Part shown: one piece after another, positions 41,822 to 57,150 of the stretch
Layout of the letters: every line of letters begins with the position of its first letter
Position numbering within the stretch: the first letter of the stretch is position 1
NCBI GenBank assembly: GCA_020310875.1
Contig: CM035423.1
Coordinates: 143,020,223 to 143,084,222 of the forward strand
Reading direction: 5' to 3'
From: Ceratopteris richardii
Lineage: Eukaryota; Streptophyta; Polypodiopsida; Polypodiales; Pteridaceae
DNA: 64,000 nt
Made by a program: the position numbers and the translations under genes
The notes under the pieces: model-generated
The model's input: the letters and a program-made list of their open reading frames with translations, nothing else
The model's database searches: none
Told to the model about the DNA's origin: nothing

Positions 41822-42415
41822 ACATATCCTAATTCAAAACCCCTATTATAAATATTCTAATTCAAAAACCCTATTTCAAAAACCCTAATTTGAAAGCACT
41901 TATTTTGATATTAGGATTTTATATACCCCAATTTAGAAACTCTAATTCAGCCTTTTAGCTATATGATTGAACTATATGTACACATTGCATCTATTCCTCC
42001 AACCACCTACTAAAGAGATGTCTCTCCTCCCAAACTTACGCCTCTATATATAGCTACTCGAATCAACGAGTATCATAATATATATAAATCTATATGCACA
42101 CATGTATACATATACATGCATACATATTTACATGTACACATTTACACATGGACACATATACATATATAACATGCACACATCACATATACATGTCTACATG
42201 CACACATGTATACTTATACATACATACATAATTATAAACACACTTGCATATACTACAGAAATGCATATGCATATATACACGTGTGCATACTAGCATGTGT
42301 ATACATATATCACACACATGCACACACATACATATACATGAAACATATATATGTGCATACTAACAAATGTATACATATATTACACATAAATACACACAAT
42401 ATGCATACATACATG
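41822..42415. repeat. Segment E and CATA block, unit 2
   Basis: E lacks roughly 80 bp near 42085 that the other copies have (around AACATCATGTAGATACAC). No gene. Confidence 0.8.
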
Positions 42416-43425
42416 ATAAAATTTTTCTCCTCGAATATAAAGCTATATATAAAATAATTAGGCATACCCCTGAGCTTCATGTTTTAACTTAAAAGAACAT
42501 GATTTCATCTCTCTAGTAGGATTCACCGATATTCTAGTTGAATAAAGAAGAATCTATTATTTGATATCCAGTCAAATGATTCAAGTTCAATATCAATAGC
42601 TAGAATAGGATTTACTATATAATCTACTCATATGTTTTCATTATTGCCATCATTTTGGTAAGACATCAATATAGTCTCATCTTCTATCCTTATTCATTTC
42701 ATTTATTTCTTCTATTGTTAAATATGTGTTCTCATGAATGACATCATCTAGTGATGGATTAATATCAATTTTCGGTAATTCCTCTTCATCATCAGTACAA
42801 TTAGCATGTAGAGTATTATCGTCCTCATCAAAAAGATTAGTATTATTATCATGTATAATAATTCTAATTTCTCTTTCAGATGTTGATGTATGAGTATCTA
42901 ACGGTTTATCATCAAGAGGAATTTCATCGATCTCTCTAACAATAAATTGTTCAAAGAATGACCGACCTCTAGGTTGAACATGAATGGCTTGCCACCAAGG
43001 ATGAGCATCAAGGTTTTTATAAAATAATGCTTATTCAATATGTCTAGGAAGAATATAAGGTTCTCTAGTAGATTGCATTACCTTGGAGAATCAATTGCTC
43101 AAAACCTAGATAATTCCTTTGTCAATGTGGAATTACTACCTTTACACTCACCTCAAAACTAGTGAACATTCAAAATGACCTATCAAAATATGTAAAAACA
43201 AAAACCATTATTAGGTGCTTAAACAATTAATAAACAATATCATAAAAGATATAAAATTTTTCCTACTTGTTTGAAGGTACAAAATGATATTTCGTAGGAA
43301 CCAACAATAGTTCCTACATAACTCAGTTCGCCATATATAAGGTTCATGTCTTTTGAACTAGCACGTGATAGTTGCTTGAATGAAGAAACAATACTAGTAT
43401 CCTCTGTTTTACTTAAAGAATCCCA
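42416..43425 (-). pseudogene. Segment F with broken DUF4216-like frame (unit 2)
   Basis: Homologous to 32671-33660. The minus-strand frame is interrupted by a stop near 43032, where unit 1 has CAA. Confidence 0.6.
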
Positions 43426-43800
43426 CATCTTTAACTTGTAATTCTAAACTCTAAAATCAAAATATTTAATCATAAACCCTCAAATCCTAATCCATAAACC
43501 TTATGTCCCAAATCCTAAACCCGAAATCATAAGCCCAAAATCCTTCACCTTAAATCCTAAACCTTAAACCATAAACTATAAACCCTAAATGCTAAGCCTT
43601 ATATGCTAAAACGTAAACCCTAAATCCTAATTTCTAAACTATAAACTCTAAATGCTAAACCCTAAACCCAAAAATCTTTACCCTAAATCCTAAAACCTTG
43701 ACCCTAAACCCTTAATCCTAGAACCTAAGCCCTAAATACTAAACCATAAATCATAAACCTTAAACCATAAACCCTAAACCCTTAATCCTAGATCTCTCAT
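43426..43800. repeat. Degenerate telomere-like block (unit 3)
   Basis: CCCTAAA variants in the order seen in units 1 and 2. Confidence 0.9.
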
Positions 43801-44659
43801 GTAAGGGTGTATTTCAACATGCCCCCTTATAGTTTACAAAGCACAAGATGCATCAATTGTGATGCTTATTTTGCAATTATTCGAGCTTGTACGCTTAGAT
43901 GATTTTGCCATCCATATAAATGGGGTTCATAAATCCAAGAGGTTAATATAGATAGAATATAATTAGGAGAGTAGATGTACATAAGTTACCTAGAGGTTTC
44001 TGAATTCTCTCTACATATGGTTTAGAATTATCCGAGAGTGATGGCTTACGAACATTTTGAAGTGGATTGATGTATGAAACATTGTGTTTTACTATGACTA
44101 CAAATTCAAATATTGTGTGAGTGTTCTATAGTTGTTACTTTAAACTAAATTTTTATGACAATACATGTAGTTAATGTGAACTGACGGTGTGAATTTCAAA
44201 GGCTAACATATGCAATGAAGAACATTCCAAAAGTGAAGGCAATGTTTTCAAAGACCGTGTATATAGAGTCAATCTAGGGAAGGGAATAAACCAATTTAGA
44301 CATTACAAGATTGGGAGATTAAGGACGGTGAGAAGGCACCACTATGCAAATGTACTTGGTTTAATATTATAGAGAATTTCTATCATGTAATGATAAGTGT
44401 TATGTATGACATCCAAAATAGTATGGATACCGTTGCAATGCTTAGAGATTTGGTCGTGGATAAGAAATGGTTCATTCCATTCCTTTTTTATTCTAGAATC
44501 CTTGGAGCACACAAAAACATGTGCATAGTGATACTTATGTGTTGATTTGCGATGCAAACGTGGTTGAGGATTTGCACAAAGTGTTTAACTTCTTTTATTG
44601 AAATCTTGATGATCATGTAAAATGCATAAAAGAAGTTGCCTCCCTCCATATAGGTGGAT

Positions 44660-44662
<3 letters not shown>
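43801..44662. repeat. Segment A, unit 3
   Basis: Full-length A with scattered substitutions. No gene. Confidence 0.85.

Positions 44663-44751
<89 letters not shown>
44663..44751. repeat. (TA)n microsatellite, unit 3
   Basis: 89 bp of TA between A and B. Confidence 0.95.
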
Positions 44752-44752
<1 letters not shown>

Positions 44753-46735
44753 CATTGTCATTCGGGACTTCTAATTGATATTTTAAGAGTTTTAGTTCAA
44801 AAGCATATTACATACTGTTGGCGATGGGATTTGTGTATGTAGACGTACATGTGGAAGAAATGCCTACATGAATGTGTTATTATACTTGTGCAAAAAAAAA
44901 AAAGAACTAGGGCATTGGAGCTATGTTATGTACAATCTATTGTTACAGAAGTTCTTATCAATCTATGGATTGCCAATCGTGATCTGAATGGTCTGTATTC
45001 ACTAGCCATGACATGCATGACACACAAGCTTTGATTTTTATTTTTTGATTTTATGTACATGTGGATACATCCCCCACATGTCATTTGTTTTACAAACCTT
45101 TCTTTTGATGTGAAAACTATTGAGTTGTACAAATTGCATATAAAACGTTTCCAAGGTAAACGATTAATTGCGGTATGAATTGGATGTCCGTAGACTTCTA
45201 AAAAGATTCACTTTAAAATCTTGAAATCTCACATTTTGTGCATGTTCATTCTAGTCCCATTTAAAGCTACGCCATTGTGGATGTTCGAAACTTATAGTGA
45301 CAAATGATTTTGCTATGCTTAAAGCAACACATTACACTTTTATTTCCAATGAAAACAGAGATTCAAGCACTTAAAGAATCTACAAATGAGAAACTGATGA
45401 CATCTACAAAAGAGAAACTGATGACATCTACAAAAGAGAAACTGATGACTTCTGTTAAAAGTTGCATATAGTTGGAAAATTGGGTTGAAAATTTCAAAAA
45501 CCTCCGCTATGTCTTCAATGATTCAAAAAGCATCTATTAAAAATTACAGAGCCTGAAAGTTTGCTACGATGAAAACAGAATTTTGTCGCCAACGACAAAA
45601 ATAGAATGAGAGAATTCCCACAAGTTGTGAATGAAGAGCGTCCCATGGCTGTAAAATTTAATTTCTTGAGGCTGGAGACGAGAGACCATCGTTGTTGGAC
45701 GTCTGTTCTTAGAACTTGCGTCTGTTTTCGCGCTACAGACATGACTTGTACCTTCGACAATCATGACTTGTACCTTGTCGAAGGGCTTCTTGGAAGTTTG
45801 CTCTAGGCCACAAGCAACAATGGAATACTTGCGCATGCTGTTGTTCTTGAGTTGACACAGTTGAGCATTTGTTGTGTGTGAGGTTGTCACCATGTCGACG
45901 TGCGCAAGCTTGAGGCAAGCGCGGAGATGGGCTTATCTATTCTAGTGGTCTCAAGCTTGAGACGTTGCAAATAAATAAGCCCAAGTAGAGAACAAGTCGA
46001 CGAGTGTGCAGCAATGGCGGTGTTCAATAAGAAGGTCTCTCTCACTCTCATATATTTATTTATTTTGCACAGTTCTCTACGGTATTTATTTATTTTGCAC
46101 AGTTCTCTACGGTTTTTCTCCTCGGCGTCCAAGGTTCGATAAATCTCCTATTGGGCTCTGCTATGGGTGATGACCAAAAATTCATGCAAGTGACGTTCTG
46201 CCGAAAAAAATTACCAGACATTTTTGTTGTAGAGGTTTGCGTTTTCCGTTTGCGAACGTCTTGCTTTTGATCATTTCGCCAATCATGAGCTTTTTGCTAT
46301 TTCGCGATTTGTTCAATTCGCGAGCTCTTGCCATGACAACTATTCTCTACATCATCACCTTGGAAATGTTCATGGCCGGAGGGGAGGGGGACAAAATGAC
46401 GCTCTAAATGGGGGGGGGGGGGGGGGGAGGGGGACAATGTCCCCCATTGAAAAAAAGTAGGTTTCATCACTTATGTGATGAAACTCTTAAAAAAGAAAAG
46501 ATGATCTTCCACATAAGCGATGCATAGCGTCACTTATGTGATGCTCAAAATGACCATTGCAAATAGCATCTCTATCTAGGGATGCTCATAGGGATGTTGG
46601 AAAACTTCTTGCAACGCTACGGCATCGCATAAGCGACGTCCTGAGATTTCAAAGCCTCGCATAAGTGATGCTCTAGAATGTTAAAAAAATTTGATTTCTC
46701 ATGGCACATCTGTGTAGGGATTGAGATGCCCGAGA

Positions 46736-46784
<49 letters not shown>

Positions 46785-46830
46785 ACACGTGCACACAACC
46801 TCCTAGCTAGTGACACTTTAGGAAGCACAA
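44752..46830. repeat. Segments B and C, unit 3, with internal deletion
   Basis: At about 45286 the end of B, the second (TA)n and the start of C are missing: CCATTGTGGATGTT joins CGAAACTTATAG directly. A short tandem duplication (TATTTATTTATTTTGCACAG) lies near 46048-46111. The 91-codon frame of C is shortened here. A (GA)n run (46739-46782) precedes the satellite. Confidence 0.85.
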
Positions 46831-49800
46831 AGGTACGCTCACACACACATACATACACAGATTTACACACACATGTACACATGCATACACATACACATAT
46901 ACACACATAGACACATGCACATATACACATAGACACACACACTCATATACACACATACACACACATACACACACATACACACATAGATACACACACATAC
47001 ACACATAGACATACACAAACACATACACACCCACATACACACATAGACACATACACACACATTCACACACACACACTCATAGAAAGATTTACACACACAT
47101 ACACATGCATACACACACACATATACACACGTAGACACATACACACACACATACACACATTTACAACACACAAATACACACATAGACACATAGACACACA
47201 CACACACTCATAGAGAGACACAAATAGACACACAAATACACACATAGACATGAACGCACACATAGACACACAGAGAGACAGACACACACAAATACACACA
47301 TAGACACACACACACACATACACACATATACACACATAGATTTACACACAGATGTACACATGCATATACACACATAGACACACACACATATACACATAGA
47401 CACACACACATACACACACATACACACATAGACACACACATACACACACATACACACATAGACATAAACACACACACATACATGCATAGACACATAAACA
47501 CACATACACATATTTACACACACACACACATACATACACACACATATATATGCACATAGATACATACACACACACATACACACACACATACACACACATA
47601 CAGACATTCGAACACATTTACAGACACATACACATAGACACATAGACACACACATACACACATAGACACAAACACACACACATAGACACACACAAAGACA
47701 CATACACATGCACACACATAGACACACATACATAGAAACACATACACACATACACACACATATACACACACATACACACACATACATATGTAGACACATA
47801 CACACACACACACATACACACAGATTTACACACACGCATACACATGCATACACACACATATATACACACATCGACACACACATACACACATAGTCACACA
47901 CACATACACACATAGTCAGACACCCATACACACATACACACACACAAATGCACACACAGACATACATAGAACATGCAAGCTTACACACACACACACACGC
48001 AAACACACATCCACACAAATTTCCAGACATACATATACATGCATACACACACATATATACACATACACATGTATATGCGCACATAGACACACACATACAC
48101 ACATAGATACACACACATAGACACATACACACACATACACATATACACACATACACACATACACACATACACACATACACATAGATTTACACACACACAT
48201 ACACATGCATACACACACATATATACACATACACACATATATACAGACATTGACACACACATACACACATAGACACACACACATACATACAAATACACAC
48301 ACACAGATACACATGCATACACACACACATATATACACACATAGACACACACATACACATGCAAACACATATACACACACATATACACACATAGACACAC
48401 ACACACATACACACACATATACACACACATATACACATACAATCTTACACACACACATTTACACACACACACACACATACACATGCATACAAACACACAT
48501 ATATAGATACACACGTATATACACACATAGACATACACATACACACATAGACACACACACACATACACATACACATAGACACATACACACACATATATGC
48601 ATACACACACGTAGAGAGATATATACACACACATACACATACATGCATACATAATGCATATGCATATGCATACATACACACTTCCATGCATACAAACACA
48701 TGCATACATATGCATTCATAATGCACATGTATATGCATACAGACATGTTTACATGCATATGCACACATACACACCTACACACATCGACACATACACATAC
48801 ATACACATACATACACACACATACACACACATATACACACAAATTTACACACACACATACACATGCATACACACACATAGACACATACACACATAGACAC
48901 ACACACAAACACACACACATATACAAACACACATACACACATAGACACATACACGTTTACACACACTGAGACAAAGACACACACACACACACATAGGCAC
49001 ACACACACACACACATACACACATACACACTTACACACTTACACACACACACACAAATACACACACACACAAATATACACACACACACACATATACACAC
49101 ACACATACACACATAGACACATACACACTTACGCACACATACACACATCCACACACATTTACATGCACACATACACATGCATATAGACACATATATACAG
49201 ATACACGTATATACACAAATAGACGTAGACATAGACACACACATACACAGTCATACACACATAGACACACATAGACACACACACACACATACACACACAT
49301 GGACACATACACACACATATATGCATAGACACACACATAGAGACATACACACTCATATATGCATACACACACACTAACATAGAGACACACATACACATAC
49401 ATGCATACATATGCATACATATGCATCCATAATGCATATGCATATGCATACATACATACTTACATGCATACACACACATACGCAAACATACACACATATG
49501 CATACATTTGCATACATAATGTACATGCATATGCATACATACATGCTTACATGCATACACACACTCACATATCCACCTATATACACACATATACACACAT
49601 CCATATACACATATGCATGCATACACACATACACATGCATACACATACATATACACACACATACATATACATACATGTACGTATATGCATATCAGGTCAC
49701 ATGCATACCTTCCCACAAACATACACACATATATATACATGCATATATATCTACGCATGCATACACATTGCACATATACACATGCATATGCATATACATA

Positions 49801-49860
49801 TACATATACATACACATACATATAGACACATACATATACATGCATACATATATACAAGTA
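46831..49860. repeat. CACATA satellite, unit 3
   Basis: About 3 kb. Its right part is the closest relative of the window's first 930 bp. Confidence 0.95.
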
Positions 49861-49905
49861 CATATATTGATTTCTAACCCATTTTGTTTTATATGTACAA
49901 GTATC

Positions 49906-50600
49906 ATGGATCCTAGAAGAGAGAGAAAGGAAAAACTCACTCTCATAAAAAGTCTTATGAGATCAAGAGTTATGCCTGATACTTTCGGGATCATCATGCA
50001 TGAGTACTCAGAGATGCCTGATGATGAGCTGGATTTTACGATCTAGATGGTTACCCAGCGATCAGAGGAGGGCTCTTCTATGGCTCCAAGAAGATAGCTA
50101 TCTACTCATAGGTATGTTTTTTTTTCACAATTTCTGAATGATATCATAACATCTATTTTTATTTATTTTTATCTATCTATTCTCAAGACACATATACCAC
50201 CTCCAGATCGTGAGAATAGAGCACAGGTGCCTATGAGGACATGCATAGGCAGCTTAGGACTAGAGTGCGATATAGAGCTAGAGGGGAATATAGTGTATAT
50301 AGGGAATGGATTGGAGTTCAATAGAAGAATGCGAGCATTATGTGACTCTTACTTGCACCTTGCCCACTTGCAGTGGAAGTAAGTATGAGTTTAAAATATA
50401 AATTGAAATAAATATCTTATGTTTTATTTACATGATTTTTTTTATTTTTTAAGTAAGCATGATAAGAGGGATAAGAAATACATACTTAGTTTACTTGAGA
50501 CGGAGTTTGAGACTGAATGGTCGCATAAGTGGTGTCTAAAAGAGATGCAAACACTTATAGCTCATCGTCCTGATAATGCATGGTACACATTGCTTTTATG
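49906..50600 (+). pseudogene. Segment D decayed gene (unit 3)
   Basis: Exon 1 49906-50111, exon 2 50188-50378 with GTAAGT donor, intron 50379-50453, exon 3 from 50454. The acceptor is altered to TTTTAAG|TAAGC, and the two TAG codons in exon 1 are again present. Confidence 0.6.
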
Positions 50601-50620
50601 TTTATATGTGGATATGAGTC

Positions 50621-52060
<1,440 letters not shown>

Positions 52061-52824
52061 TATGCACACATGTATACATATACATGCATACATATTTACA
52101 TGTACACATTTACACATGGACACATATACATATATAACATGTACACATCACATATACATGCCTACATGCACACATGTATACTTATAAATACATACATAAT
52201 TATAAACACACTTGCATATACTACAGAAATGCATATGCATATATACACGTGTGCATACTAACACGTGTATACATATATCACACACAGGCACACACATACA
52301 TATACATGAAAGATATATATGTGCATACTAACAAATGTATACATATAATACACATAAATACACACACATATGCATACATACATGATAAAATTTTTCTCCA
52401 ATACGAAGATAAAGCTATATATATAAATAATTAGGCATACCCCTGAGCTTCATGTTTTAAGTTAAAAGAACATGATTTTCATCTCTCTAGTAGGATTCAC
52501 CAATATTCTAGTTGAATAAAGAATAATCTATTATTTGATATCCATTCAAATGATTCAAGTTCTTGATCGATAGCTAGATGAGGATTTACTATATAATCTA
52601 CTCATATGTTTTCATTATTGCCATCATTTTGGTAAGACATCAATATAGTCTCATCTTCTATCCTTATTCATTTCATTTATTTCTTCTATTGTTAAATATG
52701 TGTTCTAATGAATGACATCATCTAGTGATGGATTAATATCAATTTTTGGTAATTCCTCTTCATCATCAGTACAATTAGCATGTAGAGTATTATCGTCCTC
52801 ATCAAAAAGATTACTATCATTATT
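52061..52824. repeat. CATA block and truncated segment F, unit 3
   Basis: F stops at about 52824, inside the acidic part of the DUF4216-like frame, where the Tat-type cluster begins. An apparent minus-strand frame across the junction is a chance fusion. Confidence 0.8.
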
Positions 52825-53087
52825 GTAGTAGTCCTTCTCTTTCCCTCTCTCACTTTGCCTTCCACTTGGGTCGGGCAAGCTCTTTCTTTCACGTATTGAT
52901 GGGAGTAAGCTCATGAGGAGTTCAAAGAGCCGTTGGACTTTCCTTGCACCTGTTCTAGTTGGAGCTTCATTTGTTCTTGGCACCCCTATAGCCACGTGCA
53001 GTCGAGTGCTTTATGCAGTGGGTGCCAAAGCCATGGCCTCCCTTTCGCATGCCATGGCACCATTTCCCCTAACTCTCTCGCTCTCTC

Positions 53088-53090
<3 letters not shown>
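52825..53090. other. Unassigned sequence left of C-rich minisatellite
   Basis: CT-rich, then mixed sequence with GCCATGGC motifs. No domain was recognised. By analogy with 59090-59480 it may be 3' untranslated sequence of a Tat-like element, but similarity to that region is not obvious. Confidence 0.4.
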
Positions 53091-53166
<76 letters not shown>

Positions 53167-54050
53167 CCAACCCCAACCCCAACCCCCGCCTCCTCCGCTC
53201 AACCCCAACCCCAACCCCAACCCCAACCCCAACCCCCGACCCCAACCCCACTCAACCCAACCCCCACCTCCGCCCCTCCACTCAACCCCACCCTTGCGCC
53301 CTCCACTCACCCTCATCCCTGCCCCCTCCACTCAACCCCAACCCCAACCCCAGCCTCCTCCACTCAATCCCAACCCCAACCCCCGCCCCCTCCACTCATC
53401 TCCATCCCGGACCCTCGCCCCCTCCACTCAACCCCAACCCCAACCCCGGCCTCCTCCACTCAACCCCAACCCCAATCCCAACCCCGGCCTCCTCCGCTCA
53501 ACCCCAACCCCAACCCCAACCCCAACCCCACTCAACCCAACCCCCACCTCCGCCCCTCCACTCAACCTCACCCTTGCGCCCTCCACTCACCCTCATCCCC
53601 ACCTCCTCCACTCAACCCCCAACCCCAACCCCACTCAACCCAACCCCCACCTCCACCCCTCCACTCAACCCCACCCTTGCGCCCTCCACTCACCCTCATC
53701 CCCGCCCCCTCCACTCAACCCCAACCCCAACCCCGGCCTCCTCCACTCAACCCCAACCCCAGCCCCAACCCCGGCCTCCTCCGCTCAACCCCAACCCCAA
53801 CCCCAACCCCAACCCCCAACCCCAACCCCACTCAACCCAACCCCCACCTTCGCCCCTCCACTCAACCCCACCCTTGCGCCCTCCACTCACCCTCATCCCT
53901 GCCCTCTCCACTCAACCCCAACCCCAACCCCGGCCTCCTCCACTCAACCCCAACCCCAACCCCCGCCCCCTCCACTCATCTCCATCCCCGACCCTCGCCC
54001 CCTCCACTCACCTCCACCCTCGCCCCCTCCACTCACCCCCACAACAAATC
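53091..54050. repeat. (CT)n then CCCCAA/CTCAACCC minisatellite
   Basis: CT run to about 53160, then (CCCCAA)n blocks alternating with CCTCCACTCA pieces, in a higher-order pattern of about 250-300 bp. Very C-rich on the plus strand; the minus strand can form G-quadruplexes. Proline-rich frames of 374 and 395 codons are artefacts. Confidence 0.9.
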
Positions 54051-54109
54051 AAGGTAATTGGAGAAGCGGTCTTCATGTTCGGCTATTTCTCAGAGAGTGA
54101 ATAAACATG

Positions 54110-55119
54110 CTGCTGCAAAATCTCATAAAGTGAACGTTGGAGCTGAAGAAAGTGGTACTGAGATGAGGTTACTTTGACTGACAATGCTATAGATAGGGCT
54201 GGATAAGAAGGTCTTGGTCTAGAGCGATCTGAGGAGCAGCTGGGAGGTGAAAAATTGCACTCTAAACAGTCCTCAAAAAGGGGGAAAAGTATGGGATAAA
54301 AGTGTGCAGGGTAAAAAGTAGAAGTGGAGAAAAGATTTTGCCATGTGCCACCAATCATCCAGGAAGACTACCCATTTTTTGGGGACTCAATTCAAATCAA
54401 GGGAATAATTGACCTACCCTCCAAATTTGGGTGATCAACCAGCGCGTGATCAGTGGACGTGAAGATTCGGCAAGGCTCTCTTGGCCTATTGAGGCCTATA
54501 AAAACAAGGGATTTGTGCTCATTTGGGTACACATTTTTTGGAGTTACATTGACATGTGAATACGTGCAGAAGTCCTCTCTTGCACTTGGTGGTTTCAAGC
54601 CTATTGTAGGAGCTACTCTGTAATGCGGATACAGAGTTTAGGCTTCTCAGTGGAGGGCTATGAGCACTATAGTGTAAGAGAGTGCCTAAGATTCTCTTTC
54701 TTTTCTGTGAGTCAGTATTAGTGTTAAGCTTTATTCTCCTGAGCAAACCTTGCCATTTGTATTGTTCTGGGTAAGACTGCATGTAATTGGCTCCCTTAAG
54801 CTGATAAGAAGACTCTGTGCATTGAGGTTCTTTATTTCTGGGATGGCATGTTAGCCCCCTAAGTTTGCACTTTTGAGCATCACTCTGCCCAACCTTGTAA
54901 TCATCTGATTCGAATCAAGCAGTGTACGGTCTTCCTTGGTCAGTTGTTGTCCATATTTTCTGAAGTATTTACCACACTGTGCAATCTTTGTTATTTGCCT
55001 GCTCACAGAAATGTTCAAGGGTATACTTCCTTAAAGAGAACCCCCCTTGAGTAGGCGACGTACTGGAGTGTTTCATCTTTATTTTTACTTTTAGTGGATA
55101 CCCCAGTACCTCCTCTACA
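54110..55119 (+). repeat. Tat-like Ty3/gypsy LTR, plus orientation
   Basis: The right end CTCCTCTACA at 55119 is followed at once by a primer-site-like GTTTGGCACGC and then gag. It shares long inverted similarity with 56322-57130 (for example GATTCGAATCAA, GGCATGTTAGCCCCCTAA). A TATAAAAAC box lies near 54498. The left end is uncertain. Confidence 0.75.
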
Positions 55120-55120
55120 G

Positions 55121-55140
55121 TTTGGCACGCACAGTGGGAC
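55121..55140 (+). other. Primer-binding-like site of Tat-like element
   Basis: TTTGGCACGCACAGTGGGAC directly after the LTR. Similar TTGGC...GGTGGGAC leaders are common in Tat-lineage elements. The tRNA was not determined. Confidence 0.6.
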
Positions 55141-55190
55141 CTTTGCATTTCTGTGAGAGGTATTTCCATATTACATTTGCGAATAGGTAC

Positions 55191-56321
55191 ATGACCCATA
55201 CACGAGCAGATAAGGAGTCTCTTCGTGTTCGGAGGAGCCTTAATAAGTTAGCCAAAACCACGACTAGTGAGTCTACCTCCCCTCTGCCCTCCCTAAATTT
55301 ATCTATTGATTTGGGTGCGACACCTTTGTCAAAAGAGGGGTATAGGAGAACTCTAGACTTCTCCTCAGATACCGAAGAAACACCAGTACAAATGGAGGAT
55401 CTCTCTCATTTGCTCTCAAGGTTAAACATCAAATTCCCTACCTTCAAGGGACATGCTTATGAAGATGCTGATGATCATGTGAGGAGATTCATTTCTTTAT
55501 GCCGTGGGCGAGGTCTGCAAAATAGAGAAGATGCAATGTTGGCACTCTTTCCATCCACATTAGAGGGTCTTGCAGATAAATGGTATAGCCAATATGCAGA
55601 TGGCCATTTCACTACATGGGAGGCTCTGAAGGCGGCCTTCTCACAAACTTTCAGACCAAGTGATTCCTCGGAAAGGGCTCTAGATCAGCTAGAGAATTTG
55701 AAGCTAAGACCAGGTGAATCTTTTCATGAACTTCACACTAGAACAAAAGCACTTGTTGCACGTCTGCCACATGCTCCAAGTGACTTCTTGGTTAAAAAAT
55801 GGATTGAGAAGGCTCTGCCCAGGTCATCTCAACAGAAGCTTCGTGAGTCTCTTAGATTGGATGCGACCCTCAATGATTTTGTTGCAGCGGCATCACGCAT
55901 TGAAGAAGCAAGGCAACATTTTGAAGGAGATACCCAATAAAGGCATGCTGTAGATTTGGATCCTATTGAGCAATTGAGGAGGGAACTGGAGGCATTGAAG
56001 ATGCAACAAAATCAACAAGAAGAGAAGGTCTTGCCACCACTGCGATGCACTGATGATGAAGTAGCCCAACTTCGCCATGAATTAGAAGATTTGAGAACCA
56101 TGCAGGATATAAGGAGACAAATTTGGTGCACGATCTGTAACAACAATGGACATTCCAATGCTAATTGTCCCAATAAGGTAAGCTGTCAATTTTGTGGGAA
56201 GGATGGGCATGAAGCCAGAGATTGCTACTACCTCAAGGGTACACAGCAGAGAGGTAACCCTCAAACTTTGGATTCATACTATGCTAGTACTTCAAATACA
56301 CCTAACAGAGAGGAGAATAGC
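55191..56321 (+). pseudogene. Tat-like gag with double zinc knuckle, broken
   Basis: The start was taken at ATG 55191 (MTHTRADKESLRVRR); the open frame continues upstream into the leader. A Retrotrans_gag domain is seen (IKFPTFKGHAYEDADDH, LFPSTLEGLADKWYSQY, FSQTFRP, LENLKLRPGESFHELHTR). An in-frame TAA at about 55938-55940 interrupts it. The same frame then continues through a Glu/Gln-rich linker to two knuckles, CTICNNNGHSNANC and CQFCGKDGHEARDC (both CX2CX4HX4C). At 56322 the reading frame runs into an inverted LTR of the same family, so protease and pol are absent. The element is defective by the stop and by the insertion. Confidence 0.85.
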
Positions 56322-57150
56322 TGTAGAGGAGGTACTGGGGTATCCGCTTTTAACAAAAGTAGAGAATGAAAATTAAACACGTCCAGTACATCACCTACTC
56401 AAGGGGGGTTCTCTTTAGGGAAATATACCCTTTAACATTTCTATGAGCAGGTAGATAACACGGATTACACAGAGTAGTAAATACTTCAGACAATATGGAC
56501 AACCAATGACCAAGGAAGACCATACACTTCTTGATTCGAATCAAATGATTACAATGTTGGGCAGAGTGATGTTCAAAAGTGCAAGGTTAGGGGGCTAACA
56601 TGCCATCCCAGAATAAAGAACCTCAATGCGTAGAGTCTTCTTTTCAGCTTAAGGGGGCCAATTACACGCAGTCTAACCCAGAACAATACAAATGGTAAGA
56701 TTTGCTCAAGAGAATAGAGCTTAACACCAATACTGACTCACAAAAAAGAAAGAAAAAAATCCAAGGCACTCTCTTACACTATAGTGCTCATAGCCCTCCA
56801 CTGAGAAGCCTACCCTCTGTATCCACACTACAGAGTGCTTCTACAATAGGCTTGAAACCACCAAGTGCAAGAGAGAACTTCTGCACGTATACACGCGTCA
56901 CTGTAACTCCAAAAAATGTACCCCAAATGAGCACAAATCCATTGTTTTTATAGGCCTCAATAGGTCAAGAGGGCCTTGCTTCACTTCCACTGATCACGCG
57001 CCGGTGGATTACCCAAAATTGAAGGGGTAGGTCAATTATTCCCTTGATTTGAATTGGATCCAAAAAAATAGGTAGTCACCGTGAATGGTTGGGGGCAACT
57101 CCACTTTTAAAAATTACCTTTTACCTTTTCAGCTGCCATCCGAGATTCTC
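56322..57150 (-). repeat. Tat-like LTR, minus orientation, interrupting gag
   Basis: Starts TGTAGAGGAGG in plus reading, the complement of the end of the plus LTR (CCTCCTCTACA at 55109-55119). A large part mirrors 54240-55119 with about 10 percent or more differences and small indels. The outer (right) end is uncertain. It is probably the 3' LTR of the minus-strand element whose integrase lies at 59487-60240. Confidence 0.75.

Noticed and set aside
52705..52995. Fusion protein of the DUF4216-like tail with downstream sequence
   Set aside because: The frame crosses the junction at 52824 between unit F and the retrotransposon cluster; a chance fusion.
52913..54100. Proline-rich frames of 374-395 codons
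   Set aside because: Produced by the (CT)n and CCCCAA minisatellite; overlapping frames look alike in several phases.
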